Source: Sphingomonadales bacterium UBA7473
GTDB lineage: Bacteria; Pseudomonadota; Alphaproteobacteria; Sphingomonadales; Sphingomonadaceae
Assembly (NCBI GenBank): GCA_002478575.1
Contig: DLOX01000003.1
Span: 4,261-51,036 of the forward strand
Length of the DNA stretch: 46,776 nucleotides
Direction: 5' to 3'
Below the pieces are notes generated by a model. It ran no database searches, was not told the origin of the DNA, and saw nothing but the letters and a program-made list of their open reading frames with translations. Made by a program: the position numbers and the translations under genes. This document shows positions 1 through 8,425 of this stretch, piece by piece (within the stretch, counting starts at the first letter, position 1; every line of letters starts with the position of its first letter).

Positions 1-50
1 TCGAGTCTTCTTGGCCGCACCAGTTCTCTATGTTCTAGGATGAAATCCGC

Positions 51-152
51 CGTCACCCCGGACTTGATCCGGGGTCCATGCCTCCATGTTCAATCTGGCT
101 TGTATGCTGCAAAACGAGGCATGGATTCCGGGTCAAGCCCGGAATGACGACG
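51..152. repeat. Imperfect long palindrome (family A, copy 1)
   Basis: Two arms of about 34 bases (51-84 and 116-149) are reverse complements apart from a few positions, around a roughly 31-base centre. Each arm is itself a small hairpin (CCCCGGA / TCCGGGG type). A second copy lies at 12875-12973 with nearly the same arms and a different centre. It ends a few bases beyond the stop of the usher-like gene, so it would form the 3' hairpin of that transcript. Bases 1-50 hold nothing I can identify. This is a REP-like dispersed element; a role in termination or 3'-end protection is inferred. Confidence 0.8.
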
Positions 153-155
153 GTG

Positions 156-2873
156 CTACGGCCCCTGACCCTGCGCGGTCCTTACCGCCGCGGGCCGAAC
201 CGCAACTGCGCCTAGCCGGCCCATCGGTTGACTGCCATCAATCTCAACCCGACCGGAAAGCATCGTCTCAATCCGGACCGCATCAGCTGATGCTTTGGAG
301 ACGCGGATGCTATATTTGCCGTAGGGCACTTTTTCAAAGAGGAAGAAGCCATCGAAATCGGTGCGCGTGCGGGAGACAACGCGGCCGGTTCCATCGAACA
401 GCTCCAGATCCACCCCTTCGATGCCGGTGCCGCTTTCGCGGACCAATGTGCCTTCGACTTCGCCAGCACCCTTTAGGGCCAGTTCAACCGTCGCTGACAC
501 GCCAGGGCGCGGGGTTACCACCACACCGGGTCCAGCGGGCTGCACGAAGGGATCGGGCAAAGAGCCTGCATCAATGCCAATAAGCTGCGCTGAGAAGACC
601 GGCAGCTCATCAATCAGCACTTCGCCATTGGCATCGGTCAAATTTCGGACCGGTGCGGTGCCTGCCGCAAGCTGAATATCCTTCTCCCAAGGCTCATCGG
701 CTTGGCGGATGCCATCGCTATTCACATCGCGGTAGACGCGGGCCAACACTTGGCCTTGGGCGGCAAGACGGTCCGACGTCACGCGCCAGCCTTTGCCTTT
801 GCGGGGATCAGGACCAAAACTAAACGCCAGATTGAGGCCCGCGGCGACAGCACCATCGGTTGCGCCTTCCAGCTGGGCAGTCACTGCGACCTTATCAAAG
901 TGGCGAACATAGCCAATCGCGCCACGACCGCGCTTCAACCCGCGATCATAGCCCAGTTCCGCCCGCCATGTGGCAATCCGATCCACATCACCCTTGCCAG
1001 ACCATTCTGCGGTGACATTGGCGCCTTCAAAGCGCGGCCCGCCAGACAAGCGGAATCGCGTTTCGCCACGCACGCGCACGCGCCCAAAGCGGCCATTGAT
1101 GAGGAATCGACTATCGAGCTGATCGGGAGGGTCAGGACCAACGGGACGGCGATTGCGTTGCCAATCCAACTCACCGGTAATATAGTACCGTCCAAATGTA
1201 GTCGACATGCGGCCCGAGAGATTAAGGCTGGTTTCGCCTTGGCTCCGCTCGGTCAACCGCGCCTCTATATGCGTTGGAACCGTCAAACGGCCCAATTTTA
1301 CGCTATGATCCAGCGAAACCGCATGTTGGCCACGTATGGATCGATCAAATCGGTCTGATCGATAGTCATTCCAAGCCTTTTCGGACGCAAGGCTCACATA
1401 GCTGTCGCCGAATTGACCCAGCATTTGGAATTGCGCAGCAAAGCCTCCCCGGAAGTCCGAAGAGGCACCCACTTCTACCAATGTTGGCCCGATGGCGCGG
1501 CGAATTGCTGCTTCAGCAAAGTTGCGCCGCCCAACTTCTTTCAGGCCCAGGCTGTGCATCGCCAGCATGACCGAGGTTTTGGTGTTCAATCCTCGCTCTA
1601 CGCCAACGGTGCCGCGCCAACGGCCCGTGCCGATCGGCGGCCCTCGGCCCAGCCCCACGAGATCGCGACCATCCTGATTAAAGCCCGCCCAATAATAGGC
1701 AGTGCGCGGCGGGATGGAATCCTGCCCCACAGGAACTTGTTTTTCTTCACGCCGGATCTGACCTTGCGGCCCATAGAGCACAACCTCAAACCGGTTTTGC
1801 CCATAAAGCAAAGGCACATCCAGAAATTCATAGCGGCCATCAGAGCGATCAACCGCAACCGCCATCAGCTGATCATTGCGATAAAGTTCCGCATCCCAAC
1901 CCAAGGGCAATTCGCCCCTGAAATCGGTGCTAGCAAAGCTATCGGGCCGCTCAATCGGGCGATTGGTGACCATCGCGCCGCGACCTGAGGTGGATTTGGC
2001 GACAAGTGTGGTCGCAAAGCCCGAAACATCGCCGGCCGCGACTTGCGTCGCTTTCAACGGGCCAAGCAAGCCGCCTTCGGGATCATTGCGATAGGCCTTG
2101 ACCCTCAAGCTATTAGGCACGCCTCGACGGTCTGAACCTAAGCGCGCATCATAAGCGACCGGACCAACTTCCCCCGCCGCGAAAAGATCATAGCTGACGT
2201 CAAGGCGTTTTTGGCCGTTGGATTGCTTCAAGCCGCCGAGTGAAACCACGGCATCGAAGGATGGAACCTTGATTCCGCGATAGGGCGCACTGCTGTTGGG
2301 TAGATTTTTGAGATCAAATTGGGCGACCGGCCGAATTTTGGCGGCGCGCGCTTTGCGCTCCATCGCCATTTCCACAGGGAGCCGGGTATCCGCCTTGATG
2401 ATCAACAGCGCATTGGACACATCGGGCTTCAGCTGCACGCCAAGCCAGCTCGACAGCCGTGCAGCGGAGACGCACCAGCCTTCGGGCGTGTCATAAACGT
2501 CACCAGAGCGCAGCGCTTCTGATTTGTTCATGATTTGTACTTTAGAAGCTTCTCGATCAAGCACGAAGGTGCGGCTTTCGTTGAAAGCCCAGCCGGTTGC
2601 GCGGCGCAACTTCTTGTCGAGACGGATCGGCACATCAAGCGCCATGATCATATCAGCGAGATCAACGCACACGCCTTGGGGGGTTTGATAGCCCCGTACG
2701 CCATCGCCCAATCGATATTGCGATAAGCGCACATCGAAGAGCAGCGCATCATCATCGCTTGCTTGCCAGCTATTGCCTTCGCCACCGCTTGTTGCAGGCG
2801 CAGCAAAGCCCTCGCCAGCGGAGACGGTAGCAAGGGCTAATGCTGTACCAGCCAAAGAGATTAAGCGGCGCAT
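156..2873 (-). CDS. Usher-like outer-membrane protein with C-terminal SdrD-B-like and carboxypeptidase-regulatory-like domains
   Basis: 905 residues. A signal peptide occupies about residues 1-24. Residues 40-200 form a periplasmic N-terminal region with two similar halves, each with a conserved Cys (GVCVDL, GWCVSA). Residues 300-385 resemble the plug/middle region of fimbrial ushers (FRGELPLGWDAELYRN). Residues 390-690 are rich in alternating short strands, as expected of a large beta barrel. After the barrel come an SdrD-B-like segment near 705-770 (YRDVNSDGIRQADEPW) and a CarboxypepD_reg-like segment near 803-860. It is the last gene of a minus-strand operon behind a PapD-like chaperone and two DUF4402 proteins, so I infer that it exports and anchors the fibre subunits. 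Classical ushers end in usher C-terminal domains, not these, so this is an atypical member. The usher role rests on the plug-like motif and on the neighbours. Confidence 0.7.
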   Translation of the reverse strand: MRRLISLAGTALALATVSAGEGFAAPATSGGEGNSWQASDDDALLFDVRLSQYRLGDGVRGYQTPQGVCVDLADMIMALDVPIRLDKKLRRATGWAFNESRTFVLDREASKVQIMNKSEALRSGDVYDTPEGWCVSAARLSSWLGVQLKPDVSNALLIIKADTRLPVEMAMERKARAAKIRPVAQFDLKNLPNSSAPYRGIKVPSFDAVVSLGGLKQSNGQKRLDVSYDLFAAGEVGPVAYDARLGSDRRGVPNSLRVKAYRNDPEGGLLGPLKATQVAAGDVSGFATTLVAKSTSGRGAMVTNRPIERPDSFASTDFRGELPLGWDAELYRNDQLMAVAVDRSDGRYEFLDVPLLYGQNRFEVVLYGPQGQIRREEKQVPVGQDSIPPRTAYYWAGFNQDGRDLVGLGRGPPIGTGRWRGTVGVERGLNTKTSVMLAMHSLGLKEVGRRNFAEAAIRRAIGPTLVEVGASSDFRGGFAAQFQMLGQFGDSYVSLASEKAWNDYRSDRFDRSIRGQHAVSLDHSVKLGRLTVPTHIEARLTERSQGETSLNLSGRMSTTFGRYYITGELDWQRNRRPVGPDPPDQLDSRFLINGRFGRVRVRGETRFRLSGGPRFEGANVTAEWSGKGDVDRIATWRAELGYDRGLKRGRGAIGYVRHFDKVAVTAQLEGATDGAVAAGLNLAFSFGPDPRKGKGWRVTSDRLAAQGQVLARVYRDVNSDGIRQADEPWEKDIQLAAGTAPVRNLTDANGEVLIDELPVFSAQLIGIDAGSLPDPFVQPAGPGVVVTPRPGVSATVELALKGAGEVEGTLVRESGTGIEGVDLELFDGTGRVVSRTRTDFDGFFLFEKVPYGKYSIRVSKASADAVRIETMLSGRVEIDGSQPMGRLGAVAVRPAAVRTAQGQGP

Positions 2874-2909
2874 GGCGCGATGCGTTTCGGCTCTAAGCCT
2901 TTGATTTCT

Positions 2910-3719
2910 TTACCGAAGAACCGTTTTCAGTTCGGCGATGACCTTGCTTCCTGCATCGCTTTCTTCGACATATTGGATCGTCACAGGCCCCTTGAGAGCC
3001 ACAGCCAATTCTGGCGGCATATCAAGATTGACCTTCCGCTCGGTCACTTCAGGATAAACGGCGACGCCCTTTGCTTCATAGGCGGGTTTCGATTCTCCAG
3101 CCTTCAGCACTCGGATCGTGCCATAGGTTGATCGGGTCCCGGTCCGTGCCAAAGTGAGGTTCAGCATGCTGCTGTCTTCAGTCGTCACGATTTGCGCATT
3201 GGACATGCTTGCTGTGGCTGACAAATTGCCCTGGCGAACGATGACGGGAATGGTGACGCCGTAGATGGGGGTCAACGCAATGGATAGGTTTTGCTGATCA
3301 TCAGGCTTTTCAGTGACGGCCTTTGCTTCGGGAATGGCCCGGAACAGCATATGGGCGCGATATTCACCGTCTGCCAGGCCTTGCGGCGCTCGAATGCCGA
3401 TGCGGATTGCTTGCGGCTGATTGGGCAGAAGGGTGATCCGGCGCGGCGCATAAGAAATGATCGCAACCGATTTCGTCTCAACCTCATTGGCCGCGGTCGG
3501 CTCAACATCGTCCAGAACCCCTTCAGGCGTCATCCGCCGAAGCTCAAGCGAAACGCGGTAAGTGGCCGGTTCGGCACCAATATTGTTGAGAATGACTTCG
3601 GTTCCGCGCGCGCCATCGAGCACAATGCGCGTTGGCGCAACCAGCAAGTCACCGGTGGCGGCCTGAGCTGTTGCCCCAAAAAGCGCCGGAACAAGCGCGA
3701 AAAGCCGGATGAACCGCAT
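2910..3719 (-). CDS. PapD-like periplasmic pilus chaperone
   Basis: 269 residues. I start at the ATG at 3719 because a strong AGGAGG ribosome site lies just upstream and a signal peptide follows (MRFIRLFALVPALFGATAQA). The open frame continues upstream to 3851, but those extra 44 residues precede the signal peptide. The mature part begins LLVAPTRIVLDGARGTEVILNN, the first beta strand of the PapD N-terminal immunoglobulin-like domain, and also has RRITLLPNQPQAIRIGIRAP. Such chaperones cap subunits in the periplasm by donor-strand complementation and deliver them to the usher. It lies between the DUF4402 pilin and the usher-like gene, 36 bases before the latter. Family confidence is high; partner specificity is inferred from the operon. 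Confidence 0.85.
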   Translation of the reverse strand: MRFIRLFALVPALFGATAQAATGDLLVAPTRIVLDGARGTEVILNNIGAEPATYRVSLELRRMTPEGVLDDVEPTAANEVETKSVAIISYAPRRITLLPNQPQAIRIGIRAPQGLADGEYRAHMLFRAIPEAKAVTEKPDDQQNLSIALTPIYGVTIPVIVRQGNLSATASMSNAQIVTTEDSSMLNLTLARTGTRSTYGTIRVLKAGESKPAYEAKGVAVYPEVTERKVNLDMPPELAVALKGPVTIQYVEESDAGSKVIAELKTVLR

Positions 3720-3830
3720 CCCAAATCCTCCTGAAGAGGCAAATCGCCCCATATAGGAGGAAGATACATCCGACATGGTTGATATTTTGCTAAGCATGGC
3801 AGGATCAAAAAAGCCCATCAGCCAGAATAG

Positions 3831-3862
3831 AAAAGGGACTCGCCGGCGCACCAGCGAGTCCC
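3831..3862 (-). terminator. Hairpin with T tract after the pilin gene
   Basis: A perfect 9-bp stem (3835-3843 with 3854-3862, GGGACTCGC/GCGAGTCCC) and a 10-base loop are followed on the minus strand by TTTTCT. This fits an intrinsic terminator between the pilin and chaperone genes. It would reduce read-through, so that the subunit is made in excess over the chaperone and usher. Confidence 0.7.
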
Positions 3863-3891
3863 CTGTTCGTTACCAGTTTGGCCGATTGGGC

Positions 3892-4404
3892 TTACTGATA
3901 GTTTACGGTCACGTTGAACGTGCCTTGATATCCACCGGCAGCTTGCGTGTTCGCTACGGTCAAAATGCCGCCAGCTGTAAAGGTCGCTCCGCCCGTTGCG
4001 CTCAGAGTTGCCGTCGGTACGCTCGTTGACAGCGTAGCTGACATAGAAGCACCACCAGCAGTTGGCGTGACGCGGTTCAAAGTCACCGATGGATCAATCG
4101 AAATGCCAACCAGCTGGTTTGGAGCACCAGCGATGGTGAACGCTGCAGACTTTGCAGATGCCGAGCAAACGAGGCCCGAACCGCAAGTGCGGTTGTCGGT
4201 GTTGCCAACGGTCACGGTGCCGCCGCTGGTGCCAATGGCGATCGTGCCGAAATCAAGATCAAAATCCTTGGTAACGGAAACTTGCGTCAGAATGTTTGCA
4301 GAAGCCGTTGCAGAAGCCGTTGCAGCTTGAGCAGTTGTGCCAGCAAAGGCAGCGGCAGCGAATACGGAGCCGACGAGCGCGGCCTTGAAAGTACGAATGG
4401 TCAT
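3892..4404 (-). CDS. DUF4402 family pilin-like exported subunit
   Basis: 170 residues. Residues 1-27 are a signal peptide ending AQA-A. The mature protein is rich in Ala, Thr, Ser and Val, has no Lys/Arg-rich segments, and ends GYQGTFNVTVNYQ, the conserved beta-strand end of DUF4402 proteins. FDLDFGTIAIG near residue 50 is the typical N-terminal strand of the family. One Cys pair (TCGSGLVCS) can form a disulphide. DUF4402 proteins are found with chaperone-usher genes in alphaproteobacteria, and I take this as the main fibre subunit. The start has an AGGGGA ribosome site. A hairpin-T terminator follows the gene, which supports separate, high expression. The exact fibre and its ligand are unknown. 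Confidence 0.8.
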   Translation of the reverse strand: MTIRTFKAALVGSVFAAAAFAGTTAQAATASATASANILTQVSVTKDFDLDFGTIAIGTSGGTVTVGNTDNRTCGSGLVCSASAKSAAFTIAGAPNQLVGISIDPSVTLNRVTPTAGGASMSATLSTSVPTATLSATGGATFTAGGILTVANTQAAGGYQGTFNVTVNYQ

Positions 4405-4538
4405 CTAAATGGTCCCCTAGAACAAAACTTCAGTCCCGAACGGTGACTTTTCCCCCGTTCTGGACCCCCTTCTGTCCGAAATGGTTTCACATAATGCTGA
4501 CACTCAAAGTTAACGCGCTGTTTGGATTCGGCGGGCAA

Positions 4539-5048
4539 TCACTCATAATCGACGGAAATCGGCACTGATCCGCGCACAGTGCCGGATATTGCCGCATTAA
4601 CAACCAAGCGGCCGCCGAACGAAAAGCTCAAACGACCGTTCGAATCGAATCGGGGTTGCGCAGGCGCATCTGTCTCCAAATCCACCACTTCGGCTTGCCC
4701 GCCATGGGCGGAACGCAAGGTAACACGGTGCGGTAAGCTGATCCGGACGGGCGCAAGGGGTTGGCCCGTAACTCTCACCGTGCCGCGCAAAGCCATTCCG
4801 CCGAGATCCGCCAATCCTCCGATCACACGCCGTTGGCCGGATTTGGGATCAAGCACAACCGAACCGGAAGGAGCGGTTTTCGCAACGCGGCTAAAATCCA
4901 ATGCCGATTCTATTTCGATCCGAATCGGAAGGCGCGGTTCCGCTGGCTCTGCTTTGGTGGTGGGCGCATCGCAAAGCAGACAGGGTGGTTCAGCAACCAG
5001 TGGCGCGGGAATCCCGGCCAAGAACAAGGCGATACACACGCGGTTCAT
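4539..5048 (-). CDS. Second DUF4402-domain exported protein (minor subunit or tip candidate)
   Basis: 169 residues with a signal peptide (about 1-19) and a CLLC motif right behind it. From residue 42 it has the DUF4402 pattern (RIEIESALDFSRVA at the front, GTVRGSVPISVDYE at the end), like the shorter pilin-like protein downstream. It opens the operon, 134 bases before the pilin gene. The Cys pair near the mature N-terminus and the Pro/Glu-rich spacer (residues 30-41) distinguish it from the main subunit. A minor subunit, adaptor or tip protein is my inference. The divergent polyketide synthase gene starts about 90 bases away, so the two operons share a control region. Confidence 0.7.
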   Translation of the reverse strand: MNRVCIALFLAGIPAPLVAEPPCLLCDAPTTKAEPAEPRLPIRIEIESALDFSRVAKTAPSGSVVLDPKSGQRRVIGGLADLGGMALRGTVRVTGQPLAPVRISLPHRVTLRSAHGGQAEVVDLETDAPAQPRFDSNGRLSFSFGGRLVVNAAISGTVRGSVPISVDYE

Positions 5049-5137
5049 AGCCCAAGTCTATAATGACGGCCTCTCAACAATCTGTTAACCAGCATGCAAG
5101 GGTCGCTGCTTTGCCTTGCGCCCCATTGGAACCCTGT

Positions 5138-6205
5138 GTGACTCAAACCATCCCGCGCATTGCCGCCATTGGCACCGCAAACCCAAATCACGATATTCAC
5201 AACGCCTTCATTGAATGGGCCGGAGCGCAACTGAAGGACCGGCGAGAGAAAGCGATTTTCAACCGTATGGCGAGCCGCAGCGGCATAGATCATCGCTGGT
5301 CTGTGCTTCCCCCTACAGCAGAAGGCGGATCGCCTGTTGCACCCGGTGGATTTTACGCCACCGATCCGCTTCCGCCGACATCGAGCCGAATGCAGCTTTA
5401 TGGCGAGCGCGCGCCTGACCTAGCTATGGACGCGATTGCCGCGCTTGACGCTGACTTATCAGGCATCACGCATTTGGTGGTGGCGAGCTGCACAGGCTTT
5501 GTCGCGCCGGGGATTGATCAAATCTTGGCGAAGCGGCTCGGCCTCTCGGGATCCGTCGAGCGGCTGCTTATCGGGTTTATGGGATGCTATGCCGGGGTAA
5601 CGGCGCTGCGCACCGCTGGGCATATTGTTCGCTCTCAACCTGAGGCACGGGTGCTGGTCGTAACGGTTGAGCTTTCAACACTCCATCTTCAGCCGGTCGA
5701 CGCGCTGGAGCCTTTGCTGGCGATGCTCCATTTTGGCGATGGTGCGGCGGCGGCGCTGGTCACGGGTGAAGGCGCTGGCTTGGGCCTTGGCCAATCCATT
5801 GTGGCGACGCTCCCTGATTCAGAAGCACTCATCCAATGGCATATTGGCGATACCGGCTTCGCGATGCACTTGTCGGGCGCGGTTCCCGGACGGATTGAAG
5901 CTGCCCTTAAAGAGCCAGAGATGAGGGCCTTGCTCACGGGTAACGAAACCATCGAAGGCTGGGCGGTTCACGCAGGCGGGCGAACAATCCTTGATGCAGT
6001 CGAAGCAGGCTTGGACCTTCCCAAAGATGCTCTTGCCCCCTCCCGGCAAGTGCTGGCTGACTTTGGCAATATGTCGTCTGCGACATTGCTCTTCGCTTTG
6101 AAGGCCTTGATGGCGAACAAGCCGAAGCGTGGCGTGGCGCTGGCCTTCGGTCCGGGCTTGGCGGCCGAAGGGCTTCGGCTCCATTGGGTCGATGATGCTC
6201 GCTAA
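5138..6205 (+). CDS. Type III polyketide synthase (chalcone/stilbene synthase-like)
   Basis: 355 residues from the GTG at 5138, which has TTGGA 7 bases upstream; an in-frame ATG at 5063 adds 25 residues without a ribosome site. The catalytic triad of type III synthases is present: Cys150 in GFMGCYAGV, His278 in WAVHAGGR and Asn311 in FGNMSSAT. These homodimeric enzymes extend an acyl-CoA starter with malonyl-CoA and cyclise the product, giving pyrones, resorcinols or phloroglucinols. The next two genes, which overlap in series, are a methyltransferase and an FAD oxidoreductase. That arrangement recalls the srsABC operon for methylated phenolic lipids in Streptomyces, so an alkylresorcinol-like or pyrone product is possible. 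Substrate and product cannot be read from the sequence. Confidence 0.9.
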   Translation: MTQTIPRIAAIGTANPNHDIHNAFIEWAGAQLKDRREKAIFNRMASRSGIDHRWSVLPPTAEGGSPVAPGGFYATDPLPPTSSRMQLYGERAPDLAMDAIAALDADLSGITHLVVASCTGFVAPGIDQILAKRLGLSGSVERLLIGFMGCYAGVTALRTAGHIVRSQPEARVLVVTVELSTLHLQPVDALEPLLAMLHFGDGAAAALVTGEGAGLGLGQSIVATLPDSEALIQWHIGDTGFAMHLSGAVPGRIEAALKEPEMRALLTGNETIEGWAVHAGGRTILDAVEAGLDLPKDALAPSRQVLADFGNMSSATLLFALKALMANKPKRGVALAFGPGLAAEGLRLHWVDDAR

Positions 6206-6887
6206 GCGCTCCCTTCAAGAAGAGCAGATGGACGCGGCAGAGCTTGACCCCGTGGTCTATGCCAGCGTCCTCAAAGACCTCGCCAAGGTCAATCGGATCA
6301 CAATGGCGCACCGCGCTACCTTGGGATTCCTTGATAAGGTTTTTGCGCACAACCCCGGCAAGACCATCCGCATCTTAGATGTCGGTTTTGGCGAAGGCGA
6401 TCTGCTGCGAAATATTGCCCGCCATGCCACAAAGCGCGGCGGGACCGTCGCGCTGACCGGAATTGATCTCAACCCCAAAAGCATAGCCGCGGCCAAGGCT
6501 TCGACACCGGAGGCGATGAACATCCGCTATCTGGCAGGGGACTATGCCGATCTGGCAGGTGAAGGCTGGGATGTGATCCTTTCCAGCCTTGTCGTCCATC
6601 ATATGAGCCATGATCAGCTCATCCTATTCTTGCGCTTCATGGAGCATGAAGGGCGGATGGGCTGGCATATCAATGATCTGCACCGCCATGGCTTTGCTTA
6701 TTTTGGCTATCCTTTGCTTGCCCGGATCATGGGATGGCACCGGATTGTCCGCGAAGATGGGCAACTCTCTATCGCTCGATCTTATCGCCCTGCCGAATGG
6801 CCCCCTTTGCTTGCCGAAGCAGGCATCAACGAGGCCCGCGCCGTCCGCATTTTCCCGTTCCGGCTATGCGTCGAACGTCTCCGCTAA
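6192..6887 (+). CDS. SAM-dependent class I methyltransferase of the polyketide operon
   Basis: About 231 residues from the ATG at 6192, which overlaps the end of the polyketide synthase gene by 14 bases; an ATG at 6228 is an alternative. The SAM-binding motif I is ILDVGFGEGDLLRNIA, followed by an acidic residue after strand 2 (TGIDLNPKS) and by VILSSLVVHHM as motif IV. This is the Rossmann-fold class found with type III polyketide synthases. It would methylate the polyketide or an oxidised derivative, on O or C. The 3' end overlaps the next gene by 22 bases, so the three genes are probably translated together. Confidence 0.85.
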   Translation: MMLAKRSLQEEQMDAAELDPVVYASVLKDLAKVNRITMAHRATLGFLDKVFAHNPGKTIRILDVGFGEGDLLRNIARHATKRGGTVALTGIDLNPKSIAAAKASTPEAMNIRYLAGDYADLAGEGWDVILSSLVVHHMSHDQLILFLRFMEHEGRMGWHINDLHRHGFAYFGYPLLARIMGWHRIVREDGQLSIARSYRPAEWPPLLAEAGINEARAVRIFPFRLCVERLR

Positions 6888-7957
6888 TCCTTGGCGCAGG
6901 TCCGGCTGGGACAGCGGCCGCGATCCGACTGGCGCAGGGTGGTGCACAACCGCTCATCCTTGAAGCGCAGGTCGAAAAGGGTGACGCCATCTGCGGCGGT
7001 TTTATCAGTTGGCGGACGATCCAATCCTTGGAAGCGCTGGGACTTGCGGCGGATGATCTGCCCGGCCATCCCGTTTCTCGCGTCACACTTTTCTGCGGGA
7101 ACTCCGTCGGAGAAACGCCTCTGCCCGCGCAAGCCATGGGCATTTCACGCTACCTGTTAGATCGAATGTTGATTGACCGCGCGGTTTCGGCTGGCGCCGG
7201 TATCGAAATGGGGGTCGCGGCCAAGGCGCTTCATGAGGATGGAAGCCTGTCCCTCAAAGACGGCACAACCCTGGCGCCTGAAAGCCTGTTCGTCGCGACC
7301 GGCAAGCATGATCTGCGCGGATTGGGCAGAGGGCGTTTTGACGATCCAGCCGTTGGCATCCGCGTGCGCCTTTCTCCTCACGCGACCCTAGGCCGTTTGG
7401 TTGGCGGTGCCATTGAGCTGCACTTGTTTGAAGGCGGCTATGCGGGGTTGATGCTGCAAGAGGATGGCAGCGGCAATCTCTGCATGGCGGTCCGCAAATC
7501 ACGATTGGCGAACGCAGGCGGATCACCCCAGGCTTTGCTGTCTGTCCTTGGCGAGGCTCACCCTCATTTGGCCGAACGTCTGGCCTTTCTGCCGAGTGAC
7601 GCAAGCATCGATGCCATCGCCGCCATTCCCTACGGCTGGCGGACAAGCGAGACACGACCCGGCCAGTTCCGCTTGGGCGATCAAGCGGCCTGCATCCCCT
7701 CGCTTGCTGGGGAAGGCAATGGCCTAGCGCTCGCAAGCGGCATTCGCGCAGCAGAGGCTTGGCTGGACGGCGGGGCAACAGCCTCTTGCGACTATCAGCG
7801 CCGCTTTGCCGATGCGACATGGCGGCCCGTCAGCGCCGCACGCACTCTTTGGCATTTGGCAGAAAGCGAAGGCAGCGGGAAGTTTCTCATCAAAGCCACG
7901 CAATCCGCGCCTTTCCTTGCCAAAGTTGCGGCGAGCCTCACGCGCATTGGCCATTGA
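6866..7957 (+). CDS. FAD-dependent oxidoreductase (geranylgeranyl-reductase/monooxygenase-like)
   Basis: 363 residues from the ATG at 6866; the open frame extends upstream, but the true N-terminus is set by the dinucleotide-binding motif GAGPAG at residues 10-15. Later motifs fit the FixC/geranylgeranyl reductase and aromatic hydroxylase group: [16 protein letters not shown] in the substrate-facing part and [17 protein letters not shown] as the second FAD-binding motif. As third gene of the polyketide operon it may hydroxylate the aromatic ring or reduce a double bond in the product. The sequence alone does not separate a monooxygenase from a reductase. Confidence 0.8.
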   Translation: MRRTSPLILGAGPAGTAAAIRLAQGGAQPLILEAQVEKGDAICGGFISWRTIQSLEALGLAADDLPGHPVSRVTLFCGNSVGETPLPAQAMGISRYLLDRMLIDRAVSAGAGIEMGVAAKALHEDGSLSLKDGTTLAPESLFVATGKHDLRGLGRGRFDDPAVGIRVRLSPHATLGRLVGGAIELHLFEGGYAGLMLQEDGSGNLCMAVRKSRLANAGGSPQALLSVLGEAHPHLAERLAFLPSDASIDAIAAIPYGWRTSETRPGQFRLGDQAACIPSLAGEGNGLALASGIRAAEAWLDGGATASCDYQRRFADATWRPVSAARTLWHLAESEGSGKFLIKATQSAPFLAKVAASLTRIGH

Positions 7958-7988
7958 ACTCCGCCCGCAGAAAGGCCACATTACGCCT

Positions 7989-8384
7989 ATGGAAAAGATC
8001 ATCCTCACCGAATCCGAATGGCGGGATCGCCTGACGCCAGAACAATATCATGTGCTGCGCGAAGCCGGCACGGAGCGGGCCTTCGCGGGGAGTTATACCT
8101 ATAACAAGGACACGGGGATCTATGATTGCGCAGGCTGCGGCGCGTCTTTGTTTCACAGCGATACTAAATATGACAGCGGTTCTGGCTGGCCTGCCTTCAC
8201 GCGTCCCGTAAGCGAAGATGCCGTCACGGAGCACCGGGACATCAGCTATGGCATGGTTCGGGTCGAAGTGCGCTGCGCCCGGTGTGACGGCCATTTGGGC
8301 CATGTTTTCCCGGATGGCCCGCCTGAAGACACGGGTCTGCGCTATTGCATCAACAGTCTTGCACTGGATTTTGACGGGAACTGA
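7989..8384 (+). CDS. msrB: Peptide-methionine (R)-S-oxide reductase MsrB
   Basis: 131 residues. It reduces the R epimer of methionine sulfoxide in proteins. Two zinc-binding CxxC pairs (CAGC and CARC) and the catalytic cysteine in [11 protein letters not shown] are present, as are the family motifs SGWPAF and [11 protein letters not shown]. Length is normal for a stand-alone MsrB. The ATG at 7989 is chosen because homologous sequence begins there ([15 protein letters not shown]); the frame stays open further upstream over the preceding gene. It follows the oxidoreductase by 31 bases and may be read through from that operon, but a functional link is not evident. Confidence 0.95.
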   Translation: MEKIILTESEWRDRLTPEQYHVLREAGTERAFAGSYTYNKDTGIYDCAGCGASLFHSDTKYDSGSGWPAFTRPVSEDAVTEHRDISYGMVRVEVRCARCDGHLGHVFPDGPPEDTGLRYCINSLALDFDGN

Positions 8385-8425
8385 ACTTGTGCCCGAGTCG
8401 GCGGAGGCCTAAAGCCCATTAGATA

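Noticed and set aside
702..1358. 218-codon open frame on the plus strand
   Set aside because: It lies opposite the usher-like gene, has no family pattern, and mirrors the coding strand composition.
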